Part shown: positions 1 through 5,731 of the stretch, piece after piece
How the letters are laid out: the number at the start of each line of letters is the position of its first letter
Numbering within the stretch: position 1 is the stretch's first letter
Assembly: GCA_964491535.1 (NCBI GenBank)
Contig: CAZBGR010000035.1
Span: 1-6,045 of the forward strand
From: CAZBGR01 sp964491535
GTDB taxonomy: Bacteria; Bacillota_I; Bacilli_A; RF39; UBA660
Direction: 5' to 3'
Length of the DNA: 6,045 nt
Position numbers and translations under genes: made by a program
Notes under the pieces: generated by a model
What the model saw: the letters and a program-made list of their open reading frames with translations, nothing else
Told to the model about the DNA's origin: nothing
Database searches by the model: none

Positions 1-3
1 TAC

Positions 4-44
4 TTTACATTTTGTTTGACAAAAAATGTAAAATGTTATATCCT
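4..44 (+). promoter_or_regulatory. Promoter with inverted-repeat operator overlapping the -35 box
   Basis: A consensus -35 TTGACA lies at 16-21, and 17 nt later TATCCT (39-44) can serve as -10, giving a start near 51 and a short leader. A perfect 10-bp inverted repeat, TTTACATTTT (4-13) and AAAATGTAAA (23-32), encloses the -35 box in its 9-nt spacer and right arm. A repressor bound there would block RNA polymerase, so operator function is inferred. No T-tract follows, so it is not a terminator. An alternative -10 is TATATC at 37-42 with TG in front (extended -10) but only 15-nt spacing. The regulator cannot be named. Confidence 0.5.
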
Positions 45-79
45 AGTTAAGGAATTGGAGGTTTATTAATAAAATTAAA

Positions 80-469
80 ATGGAAAAAAACAGATTAGAA
101 ACATTTGATGAATATAAAAAACGAATAAAGAATAATAAAGAAAATAAAGTTATTAAAAAACGTAAAAAAATAATAACTAGTGTATCTTTAGCTGTCTATG
201 CAACAGCTCTTTTATGTTATGTTGCTTTTTCTAGTCCCCAACCTGATAAAGTTATGTATAATGATTATATATCAATGGAAGATATGGAAAAGATTATAGA
301 ACTTATTAATGAGGATCCGGCTTTTAATAATCTTGATTTTCCTATTGAAAAGTTAATCGCAACTCTTTATGAACGAGGATTATTATATGGACCCGAGATG
401 GATAAAGTTGCCCTTGAAGCGATAAAGATTGCTGAAGAAAGAAAAGAAACTGATAAGAAGACCCGTTAG
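80..469 (+). CDS. Small single-pass membrane protein, function unknown
   Basis: I do not recognise this 129-aa protein. The N-terminus (residues 1-30) is very rich in Lys and Arg. A hydrophobic stretch at about residues 31-51 looks like one transmembrane helix or uncleaved signal anchor, and the positive-inside rule predicts a cytoplasmic N-terminus. The remaining ~75 residues (from SSPQPDK) are acidic and Lys-rich, probably helical and outside the membrane, ending in a charged tail (EERKETDKKTR). The ATG start is only moderately supported: GGAGG at 57-61 sits 18 nt upstream, unusually far, and no closer ATG, GTG or TTG in frame exists. It is the first gene of a probable operon with the next ORF, 17 nt downstream, under the promoter at 4-44. 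The protein could be a membrane-anchored accessory or regulatory protein, but nothing in the sequence proves that. Confidence 0.75.
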   Translation: MEKNRLETFDEYKKRIKNNKENKVIKKRKKIITSVSLAVYATALLCYVAFSSPQPDKVMYNDYISMEDMEKIIELINEDPAFNNLDFPIEKLIATLYERGLLYGPEMDKVALEAIKIAEERKETDKKTR

Positions 470-486
470 AAAGGACGTTTTAATTT

Positions 487-729
487 ATGAATCTTGAAAG
501 TGGAGATTATCTTACTTTTGAAAATGGCAAAGAGTTTCATGTTATTAATACTATTAATTATAATAAACAAAAATATCTTTATTTAGCTAATGATCAAAAA
601 GGTTTAGAAATGTTATTAGGTAGAGAAACTAAAGATAATGATGGTAATATCATGGTTGAAACTTTAGCTGATAAAAAAGAAATAAAGGAAGTAAGTTTAG
701 CGATCTTAAAAGATATTATTAAAAATTAA
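487..729 (+). CDS. Small hypothetical soluble protein
   Basis: An 80-aa protein with no membrane segment and no signal peptide. Residues 1-35 alternate charged and hydrophobic positions (GDYLTFENGKEFHVINTI, then KYLYLAND), suggesting a small antiparallel beta sheet. The C-terminal third is a Lys/Glu-rich helix (KKEIKEVSLAILKDIIKN). This layout is loosely like small DUF1292/YrzB-type proteins of Firmicutes, but the likeness is only in overall pattern and I would not assign the family. AAGGA at 471-475 lies 11 nt before the ATG. The gene starts 17 nt after the stop of the membrane protein gene, so the two are probably cotranscribed and end at the hairpin at 756-797. No catalytic residues are evident. 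Confidence 0.75.
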   Translation: MNLESGDYLTFENGKEFHVINTINYNKQKYLYLANDQKGLEMLLGRETKDNDGNIMVETLADKKEIKEVSLAILKDIIKN

Positions 730-755
730 GATATTTATTATAAAATTAAAAATTC

Positions 756-797
756 TTATAAAGGCTACTAGTTTTAAATAATTAGTAGCCTTTATAA
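756..797 (+). terminator. Hairpin terminator of the two-gene operon
   Basis: A perfect 15-bp stem (756-770 with 783-797, core AAAGGCTACTA / TAGTAGCCTTT) has a 12-nt loop and lies 26 nt after the stop codon of the 80-aa gene. The downstream arm ends in TTTATAATATTA, so the U-tract is short. A run of Ts on the opposite strand means it could also stop minus-strand transcription. Confidence 0.75.
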
Positions 798-820
798 TAT
801 TAGATTATAATAATTAATAT

Positions 821-852
821 AAAAAAGAGACTACACCCCTGAGGGTAGTCTC
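821..852 (-). terminator. Intrinsic terminator of the minus-strand small RNA
   Basis: The arms GAGACTAC..CCC (827-838, with one bulged A) and GGGTAGTCTC (843-852) form a 10-bp GC-containing stem with a 4-nt loop. On the minus strand it is followed directly by six Ts (826-821), the textbook form. On the plus strand it is followed by AAAAGAATAAAA, so it would not terminate in that direction. Confidence 0.75.
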
Positions 853-917
853 AAAAGAATAAAAAGGGGTTGGCTAGTGTGATACTAGCACCAATTCGCC
901 TTATTTGGGAATTGGTA
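821..917 (-). ncRNA. Candidate small RNA (type I antitoxin-like), about 97 nt
   Basis: Read on the minus strand, a strong promoter (924-952) would start RNA near 916-917. The RNA would then fold in three blocks: a 7-bp stem CCAATTC/GAATTGG (909-915 with 891-897, extendable past a bulged base), a 6-bp stem GCTAGT/ACTAGC (884-889 with 873-878), and a terminator hairpin followed by six Ts. No ORF with a ribosome site is present in it. Promoter, compact folds and terminator with exact fit are the evidence. The layout recalls the antisense RNAs of Fst/TxpA-type toxin-antitoxin loci, which are convergent to a tiny membrane toxin gene. No toxin ORF is visible on the plus strand at 730-830, so it may be an orphan antitoxin or an unrelated sRNA. 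Confidence 0.55.
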
Positions 918-923
918 ACGTAT

Positions 924-952
924 ATAATACTTATAATATTGATGTTTGTCAA
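924..952 (-). promoter_or_regulatory. Sigma-A promoter for the minus-strand small RNA
   Basis: On the minus strand TTGACA (952-947) is followed after exactly 17 nt by TATTAT (929-924): a consensus -35, a five-of-six -10 and optimal spacing. It points away from recG, so with the recG promoter at 971-979 it forms a divergent pair about 20 bp apart. Confidence 0.7.
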
Positions 953-970
953 TACTTTAGGTGGCTTTTC

Positions 971-979
971 TGATATAAT
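971..979 (+). promoter_or_regulatory. Extended -10 promoter of recG
   Basis: TG-A-TATAAT is a perfect extended -10 element lying 19 nt before the recG ATG. A -35 at the right distance is poor: the nearest TTGTCA at 946-951 is 22 nt away, and that stretch belongs to the minus-strand promoter. The implied leader is only about 12-15 nt, so recG seems to be transcribed on its own. Confidence 0.6.
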
Positions 980-998
980 TTAAGTAAAAGTAGGTGAA

Positions 999-2999
999 AT
1001 GGTGTCTAATTTGGATCTTATTAAGGGAATTGGTCCTAAAAGTAAGAGTTATCTTAAAAAATTAAAGATTAATAATATTAATGAATTAGTTACTTATTAT
1101 CCATTTCGTTATGAAATATTAAAAAGAAGTGATTTATTATCTTTAAAAGCTAATGATAAGATAGTTATTGATGGTATTGTTGATTCTAAACCAGTAGTCA
1201 TTTATTTTAAAGGGAAGATGAATAAAATGACTTTTAGTTTAAAGACCAATCAAACTTTAGTTAAGGTTATTATTTTTAATCGGGCTTTTTTAATTAATCA
1301 TTTAACTTTAAATAAAACGGTTACGGTGATTGGTAAATGGGAGTTAACTAAAAATACTATTATAGCTAATGATATTATATTAGAATCTTTAAATAACAAA
1401 TTAAAAATAATTCCTATTTATAAACTAACAGCTGGTTTAACTCAAAAATCGTTAAAAAAATTTATTTCAAATGCAATTACTTTAGCAGCTTCTCATATTA
1501 TTGATTATCTTCCTTCTTTTATAGTTGATAAATATTGTTTTATTGATAAATTAACAGCTATTAATTTAGTTCATTTAGCAACTGATGAACATAAGTTAAA
1601 AGTTTCATTACTTCGTTTAAAATATGAAGAATTATTTTTATTTATGTTAAAAATAGAATATTTAAAAAAACATAAACATCGAATTAATCCTTATAAAAAA
1701 AAGGAGTTTTCAATTGCTAAAATTAATAAGTTTATTGATAATTTGCCTTTTAAATTAACCGTTGATCAACAAAAATCAGTAAAGGATATAATAAATGATT
1801 TAAAAGCTTCTTTTAGAATGAATAGGTTGTTACAAGGAGATGTTGGGAGTGGGAAAACAGTAGTAGCGGTAATAGCTATTTATGCTAATTATTTAGCTGG
1901 TTATCAAACAGCTTTAATGGTTCCTACTGAAGTTTTAGCTCATCAGCATTTTAATAATATTAAAGCTTTATTTAGAAAGATAAAATTTAAAATAGCTCTT
2001 TTAACTGGTCAATTAACTAAAAAAGAAAAAGATACTATTTATCAGAATTTAGCGAAAGGGGAAATTGATTTAATTATTGGGACTCATGCTTTGATTCAAA
2101 CTAAAGTAAAATACCATAAATTAGGTTTAGTAATTACTGATGAACAACATCGTTTTGGAGTCAATCAACGCTCTATTTTAAAGGATAAAGGCTTAGAACC
2201 AGATGTTTTATATATGAGTGCTACCCCTATTCCACGTACTTTTGCTTTAACTATCTATGGTGATATGGATATTTCTTCAATAAAAACAATTCCTTCAGGA
2301 CGAAAAAAGATTAAAACCTTTTTAAAGGCCCCTTCTGATATTAAAGAAATCTTATCGATGATTGAAAAAGAACTTACTTTAGGGCATCAAATATATGTAA
2401 TAGCACCTTTAATTGAAGAAAGTTCTCTTTTAGAAGTAGAAAATGTTAATAAATTAAAACATCAATTTGACTTAGCCTTTGGTAAGTTTTATAAAATAGG
2501 TATCTTACATGGTAAAATGAATAGCCAAGCGAAAGAAAAAATGATGGGGATGTTTGTTAATCAAAAAATTGATATTTTAATTAGTACAACTGTTATTGAA
2601 GTAGGAATTGATGTTCCGAGGGCAACAATGATGGTTATTTTCAATGCTAATCGTTTTGGATTATCTACTATTCATCAATTAAGAGGTCGTGTCGGGCGGA
2701 GTAATAAACAATCTTATTGTATTTTAATTAGTGATAAACAAAAAGAAAGATTAAAAATACTTACGGCTACTAATGATGGTTTTATTATTAGTGAACAAGA
2801 TTTTAAATTACGAGGCCAAGGAGATTTGTTTGGAGTTGAACAAAGTGGTGATATGATTTTTAAAATAGCTAATTTAAAAAAAGATTATAAAATTTTATTA
2901 AAAGCTAAAGAAGATGCTTATTACTTTATTAATAAAAGACAGTTAAATAATTATCCTCAACTTAAATATGAATTAGAAAAAAGTATTGATTTTGATTAA
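999..2999 (+). CDS. recG: ATP-dependent DNA helicase RecG
   Basis: RecG remodels branched DNA: it regresses stalled replication forks and processes recombination intermediates and R-loops, working on chromosomal DNA in the cytoplasm. The 666 aa match the usual length (about 680). The order is an N-terminal helix-hairpin part (IKGIGPKSKSYLKKL, residues 8-22), then an OB-fold wedge domain that binds the junction (about 50-150). Two helicase domains follow, with Walker A GDVGSGKT (280-287), motif II DEQH (381-384), motif III SATPIPRT (407-414) and motif VI QLRGRVGRS (560-568). The C-terminal part contains RGQGDLFGVEQSG, typical of RecG. All motifs are intact. The start is slightly uncertain: AGGTG (992-996) is only 2 nt before the ATG, so the GTG at the next codon (1002) has better spacing. 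Leu is almost always TTA and codons are strongly AT-ending, as expected of native genes here. Confidence 0.97.
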   Translation: MVSNLDLIKGIGPKSKSYLKKLKINNINELVTYYPFRYEILKRSDLLSLKANDKIVIDGIVDSKPVVIYFKGKMNKMTFSLKTNQTLVKVIIFNRAFLINHLTLNKTVTVIGKWELTKNTIIANDIILESLNNKLKIIPIYKLTAGLTQKSLKKFISNAITLAASHIIDYLPSFIVDKYCFIDKLTAINLVHLATDEHKLKVSLLRLKYEELFLFMLKIEYLKKHKHRINPYKKKEFSIAKINKFIDNLPFKLTVDQQKSVKDIINDLKASFRMNRLLQGDVGSGKTVVAVIAIYANYLAGYQTALMVPTEVLAHQHFNNIKALFRKIKFKIALLTGQLTKKEKDTIYQNLAKGEIDLIIGTHALIQTKVKYHKLGLVITDEQHRFGVNQRSILKDKGLEPDVLYMSATPIPRTFALTIYGDMDISSIKTIPSGRKKIKTFLKAPSDIKEILSMIEKELTLGHQIYVIAPLIEESSLLEVENVNKLKHQFDLAFGKFYKIGILHGKMNSQAKEKMMGMFVNQKIDILISTTVIEVGIDVPRATMMVIFNANRFGLSTIHQLRGRVGRSNKQSYCILISDKQKERLKILTATNDGFIISEQDFKLRGQGDLFGVEQSGDMIFKIANLKKDYKILLKAKEDAYYFINKRQLNNYPQLKYELEKSIDFD

Positions 3000-3110
3000 A
3001 ATATCTACTAATTGTCAAGTTAAAAACTAATTAAGTTATTATAAATGATATTAAATAAAAGGTTTAAAGGTAATAAGTGTCTAGATGAAATGTAAACTTA
3101 TTATTTATTA

Positions 3111-3139
3111 TTGACTTTTAAAGCAAAAAAAGTTATGAT
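3111..3139 (+). promoter_or_regulatory. Sigma-A promoter for a candidate small RNA
   Basis: TTGACT (3111-3116), a 17-nt spacer and TATGAT (3134-3139) each match consensus at five of six positions. It lies 340 bp before the methyltransferase gene with a terminator in between, so it is unlikely to be that gene's main promoter. The predicted start, near 3146, coincides with the first base of a hairpin. Confidence 0.55.
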
Positions 3140-3145
3140 AAAGCC

Positions 3146-3246
3146 AGTGTGAAACTATTTCACACTCGCTCTTACGGAATAAAGTGTGAGAGTGATTCAA
3201 CCAAAACCCCCTGAAGGAGTTCTCGAAAGAGAACTCCATTTTTATT
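3146..3246 (+). ncRNA. Candidate small RNA, about 100 nt, upstream of the restriction operon
   Basis: The predicted RNA begins with a perfect 9-bp hairpin, AGTGTGAAA / TTTCACACT (3146-3154 with 3158-3166, 3-nt loop CTA). GTGTGA (3184-3189) can compete for part of the 3' arm, and CACTC (3163-3167) can instead pair with GAGTG (3190-3194), so two exclusive folds are possible. An open stretch with five Cs (3207-3211) follows, then the terminator. Unpaired C-rich stretches are how many Firmicutes small RNAs pair with Shine-Dalgarno sequences, so trans-acting regulation is a reasonable guess. No ORF with a ribosome site is visible. Alternatively it is a leader or attenuator ahead of the methyltransferase gene, or a remnant of a mobile element end. 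Confidence 0.45.
3216..3246 (+). terminator. Intrinsic terminator with GAAA tetraloop
   Basis: A perfect 9-bp stem GGAGTTCTC / GAGAACTCC (3216-3224 with 3229-3237) is closed by a GAAA tetraloop and followed by ATTTTTATT. It ends the candidate small RNA and probably also recG read-through, as no clear terminator sits directly after the recG stop. A diverged copy lies at 5524-5555. Confidence 0.8.
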
Positions 3247-3465
3247 GTTAATGTTTATAAGGGTTTGCAAGGGATACCGTTTTGAAATGCCCGATTTAGA
3301 TACAATTTAGATATGAAAAAACGAATGTATTTTGTATTTGAAATCATAGAAAAGATTAGAAAATACTCATGTTTACTTATTTATTTTTTATTTCAACTAT
3401 TTCAATAGGCTTTAGTTATTACAAATATGAATTTTGATATTTTAATCAAATAACATAAAAAATTG
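3247..3465 (+). other. Intergenic stretch without a supported gene
   Basis: No convincing gene is seen. A locally less AT-rich patch at about 3260-3295 stands out. An ORF of 19 codons runs from ATG 3251 to TAG 3308-3310 (reading VCKGYRFEMPDLDTI at its end) with no ribosome site, so it may be a gene remnant or chance. ATTTAGATA is repeated directly at 3294-3302 and 3305-3313. TTTGAT (3433-3438) and ATCAAA (3445-3450) form a short inverted repeat just upstream of the methyltransferase promoter; an operator role is possible but unsupported. Confidence 0.4.
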
Positions 3466-3474
3466 TGATATAAT
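3466..3474 (+). promoter_or_regulatory. Extended -10 promoter of the restriction-modification operon
   Basis: TG-A-TATAAT is a perfect extended -10, 24 nt before the methyltransferase ATG. The -35 position (about 3446-3451, TCAAAT) is poor, which extended -10 promoters tolerate. The start would be near 3481, giving a leader of under 20 nt that contains the ribosome site. No C-box-like symmetrical site for a controller protein was seen. Confidence 0.65.
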
Positions 3475-3497
3475 ATATTTAAAGAGTGGGTGATAAA

Positions 3498-4583
3498 ATG
3501 TATAAATTAGAAAAGATAAAGAACAATATAATTTTAGGCGACACGATTAGAGAGCTAAAATTAATTGAAGACAATTCTGTTGATATGATTTTTGCCGACC
3601 CACCTTATTTTATGCAAACTGAAGGCGAGTTATTAAGAACAGATGGGACAAAATTTGTTGGTGTTGAAGATGAATGGGATAAATTTTCTAATTATTCTGA
3701 ATATGATGAATTCTGTTTTAAATGGCTAAAAGAATGTAAAAGAGTTTTAAAAAAAAATGGTACTATATGGGTAATTGGTTCATTTCAAAACATTTTTCGA
3801 TTGGGGTATATAATGCAAAATTTAAACTTTTGGATATTGAACGATATTATTTGGTCAAAACCTAATGCAGCTCCGAACTTTGCTGGAACAAGGTTTCAGA
3901 ATTCTCATGAAACTATGATCTGGTGTACCAAAGAAAAAAAAGCAAAATATTCTTTTAATTATAAAACCATGAAATATTTAAATAACGGAAAACAAGACAA
4001 AAGTATATGGGATTTAAGCATTTGTATTGGAAATGAAAGATTAAAAGATAGTAGAGGTAAAAAATTACACTCAACACAAAAACCAGAAAAATTATTATAT
4101 AAGATTATTTTGTCTTCAACTAAACCAGATGATATTGTATTGGATCCATTTTTTGGAACTGGAACGACGGGGGCAGTAGCTAAAAGATTAGGGAGAAATT
4201 TTATTGGAATAGAAAGAAATTTTGAATATGTAGAAGCTGCCAAAAATAGAATAGATAATATTGTACCGGAATTTACAGAATTGAACAATTTGGCATTGGA
4301 AGTGAAACCACCTAGAGTACCTATAGAAAAACTTTTAGAAGTGGGTTACTTAACAGAAGGCCAAAAATTATATGATTCAAATAAAAAAATAGAGGTTATA
4401 ATAACTAAGAATGGAAAGGTGTTTGATGGTGTTGATGAATTATCCATTCATAAAATGTCGGCCAAACTTCTGGGGAAAACTAATAACAACGGTTGGAATT
4501 TTTTTTGGGTTTTTTATAAAAATGAATTCATTGAATTAAATAAATTAAGATATATATATCAGGAGGAAGCATATGCAAAATAA
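3498..4583 (+). CDS. hinfIM: HinfI-like DNA adenine-N6 methyltransferase (GANTC)
   Basis: It should transfer a methyl group from S-adenosylmethionine to adenine in GANTC, protecting host DNA from the partner endonuclease. The 361 aa match M.HinfI in length and, as I recall that sequence, over long stretches. Motif order is that of beta-class methyltransferases: catalytic DPPY (34-37) first, SAM-binding DPFFGTGTTG (216-225) later. After about residue 272 comes a RAMA domain with the conserved string IHKMSA (317-322) and NNNGW (329-333), as in M.HinfI and similar to the CcrM group. The ATG at 3498 is chosen because GGTGAT (3489-3494) is a good ribosome site for it; a GTG at 3486 would overlap that site. 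The gene overlaps the endonuclease by 11 bp. Exact GANTC specificity is inferred from family likeness. Confidence 0.93.
   Translation: MYKLEKIKNNIILGDTIRELKLIEDNSVDMIFADPPYFMQTEGELLRTDGTKFVGVEDEWDKFSNYSEYDEFCFKWLKECKRVLKKNGTIWVIGSFQNIFRLGYIMQNLNFWILNDIIWSKPNAAPNFAGTRFQNSHETMIWCTKEKKAKYSFNYKTMKYLNNGKQDKSIWDLSICIGNERLKDSRGKKLHSTQKPEKLLYKIILSSTKPDDIVLDPFFGTGTTGAVAKRLGRNFIGIERNFEYVEAAKNRIDNIVPEFTELNNLALEVKPPRVPIEKLLEVGYLTEGQKLYDSNKKIEVIITKNGKVFDGVDELSIHKMSAKLLGKTNNNGWNFFWVFYKNEFIELNKLRYIYQEEAYAK
4561..4566 (+). promoter_or_regulatory. Ribosome binding site of the endonuclease inside the methyltransferase gene
   Basis: AGGAGG, the best Shine-Dalgarno in the window, lies 6 nt before the endonuclease ATG and within the last codons of the methyltransferase gene (Gln-Glu-Glu). 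It fixes the endonuclease start at 4573. Ribosomes finishing the methyltransferase at 4583 would cover it, so the two translations are likely coupled. Confidence 0.8.
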
Positions 4584-5367
4584 GATAGAAGAAACGATTA
4601 ACCAAGCTGTTCAAAATATGATAAAAAAAACAAGCAACAACTCAAAAATAAACAAATTGATTTTAAAGCATAATGCTAAAATTCATTTTATTCCGCAAAA
4701 ATATAGAGTATTTGGTGGATTATTGCAGTCAATGAATATTCAATTTGGAAACTTTATTGAGGAGCTAATGGCGCTATTGATTTCAGAAGATAGAAGATAC
4801 GAAATTATTAAAAAATACTCTGGCAAAAAAAGTAATACATTTAAGATTTCTGTTTCAAACGAAAGAACTATTGATAATTATATTACGAAGTGCCAAACAG
4901 AAGACAGTGATTTTTTAGATATAAATTTTATAAATTTAATAAATAATATTATAGCAGATAATAATAAGGAAACTATCTTGTTTAAACACGACATTGATTT
5001 ACTATTTAAGAATAAAGAGAATGGAGTTATATATTACTTAGAAATAAAATATAACGATGATCATGATACGGGAAAATTTGTAGATATAAACAGAAAATTT
5101 ATAAAAACCTCTGCATATTTGATTGATGAATTAAATATTACTGAATTTGGACAATTCAAGCCTATATTGTTTTTCTTTAATAATAAAAAAATGAAGGGAA
5201 ATATATATGTGCCCGAGAATCTTAATATTTATAGAGGAAAAAGATTTTTTGATGAATTTTTAAATGTCGATTATAACGATGTTGAAAAATACATGAGTGA
5301 ACTTAGTGAAAATCATGAAACCATAGAAGTTTTTAATACTCTTTACAATCAAATTATGAATATGTAA
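4573..5367 (+). CDS. hinfIR: HinfI-like type II restriction endonuclease (GANTC)
   Basis: It is predicted to cut unmethylated GANTC sites, destroying incoming phage or plasmid DNA. The 264-aa length matches R.HinfI (about 262), and several blocks match that protein as I remember it: FGGLLQSMNIQFGNFIE (47-63), KHDIDLLF (138-145), EIKYNDDHDTGKFVDINRKF (157-176) and PILFFFNNKKMKGNIY (197-212). The catalytic PD-(D/E)XK core is visible as D142, then E157-I-K159 with the usual spacing from the Asp. All of these residues are intact and no frameshift or stop interrupts it, so the enzyme looks functional. It follows the methyltransferase with an 11-bp overlap and its own strong ribosome site. Leu codons TTG and CTA are commoner than in recG, by eye, fitting acquisition by transfer. 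Cutting position and exact site are inferred from HinfI. Confidence 0.92.
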   Translation: MQNKIEETINQAVQNMIKKTSNNSKINKLILKHNAKIHFIPQKYRVFGGLLQSMNIQFGNFIEELMALLISEDRRYEIIKKYSGKKSNTFKISVSNERTIDNYITKCQTEDSDFLDINFINLINNIIADNNKETILFKHDIDLLFKNKENGVIYYLEIKYNDDHDTGKFVDINRKFIKTSAYLIDELNITEFGQFKPILFFFNNKKMKGNIYVPENLNIYRGKRFFDEFLNVDYNDVEKYMSELSENHETIEVFNTLYNQIMNM

Positions 5368-5402
5368 TTTTAGACACTACTTTAGATATAAAAAAAATCT
5401 AA

Positions 5403-5555
5403 AAATGATGATATGTATTAAGATTAAAGGTATAACAAGTAGGACCATCAATAATTGCCTATAAAATAACGAGTATTGACCTTTAAAGATGTTTCAAAAT
5501 ATTGATAATTTGGGCCCCCTGAAGGAGTTTTCAAAAGAGGGCTCCATTTTTATTT
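5403..5555 (+). repeat. Flanking repeat, downstream copy (right of the restriction operon)
   Basis: This is the partner of 3043-3246, starting about 35 nt after the endonuclease stop. It keeps the shared blocks in order but lacks the ~57 nt that hold the GTGTGA hairpin in the left copy. Its promoter-like block is weaker: TTGACC (5476-5481) is followed after 18 nt by TATTGA (5500-5505). The copy therefore looks decayed, or was never a small-RNA gene. Confidence 0.55.
5524..5555 (+). terminator. Terminator downstream of the restriction-modification operon
   Basis: GGAGTTTTC (5524-5532) pairs with GAGGGCTCC (5537-5545) around an AAAA loop, followed by ATTTTTATTT. Three of the nine pairs are U-G, but all nine form. 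Compared with 3216-3246 both arms have changed while pairing is kept, showing that the hairpin itself is under selection. It is the first good terminator after the endonuclease gene. Confidence 0.75.
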
Positions 5556-5731
5556 ATATTAAGGGCTAGTGCTTTTTTTGATTTTTATAATTCCTCATTG
5601 ACAACAGGACTCCAGCAATAATTTTTTTTTATACCTATAATATCTTAAAAAAGATATTACAGATAGTATGACGAATTAATACTGCCCATTATCAATGATT
5701 TACTTATAAAAAAAGATATAGTGATATTTAA
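5556..5731. other. AT-rich intergenic stretch without a supported gene
   Basis: No ORF with a start and ribosome site was found here on either strand. An AT-only-loop hairpin (TAATATCTT / AAGATATTA, 5638-5646 with 5651-5659) is perfect over 9 bp but lacks GC and a T-tract. A lone TTGACA at 5598-5603 has no -10 at a usable distance. Confidence 0.4.

Larger units (their letters stand above)
3043..3246 (+). repeat. Flanking repeat, upstream copy (left of the restriction operon)
   Basis: This stretch shares a series of collinear blocks with 5403-5555, on the far side of the restriction operon. They are AAATGAT (3043 / 5403), TTAAAGGTA (3064 / 5424, the same 21-nt offset), TATTGAC-TTTAAAG (3109 / 5474) and CCCCCTGAAGGAGTT plus the terminator and ATTTTTATT (3207-3246 / 5515-5554). 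Between the last two blocks this copy has about 57 nt more, holding an extra hairpin. The AT-rich blocks alone would be weak evidence; the order, the offsets and the 15-nt GC-rich block make common origin likely. Confidence 0.6.

Noticed and set aside
827..889. Riboswitch or T-box leader of recG on the plus strand
   Set aside because: The hairpins lie upstream of the recG promoter and so are not in its transcript, and the terminator T-run is on the minus strand. A minus-strand RNA fits better.
940..982. 13-codon frame starting at ATG 940 before recG
   Set aside because: It has no ribosome site and overlaps both the minus-strand promoter and the recG -10 element.
3959..4288. 109-codon open frame on the minus strand
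   Set aside because: It lies wholly inside the methyltransferase gene, opposite its SAM-binding region, and has no ribosome site. The plus-strand protein has recognisable motifs throughout.
5381..5403. Hairpin TTTAGAT / ATCTAAA just after the endonuclease gene, as its terminator
   Set aside because: It has seven mostly A-T pairs, a 9-nt A-rich loop and no following T-run. The hairpin at 5524-5555 is a far better terminator.
3043..5555. Flanking repeats as terminal repeats of a transposon
   Set aside because: They are direct, not inverted, lie inside intergenic transcription signals, and no transposase or integrase lies between them.
5598..5641. Promoter from TTGACA at 5598 and TATAAT at 5636
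   Set aside because: The spacing of 32 nt is too long for sigma-A, and no gene or hairpin-terminator unit follows it closely.
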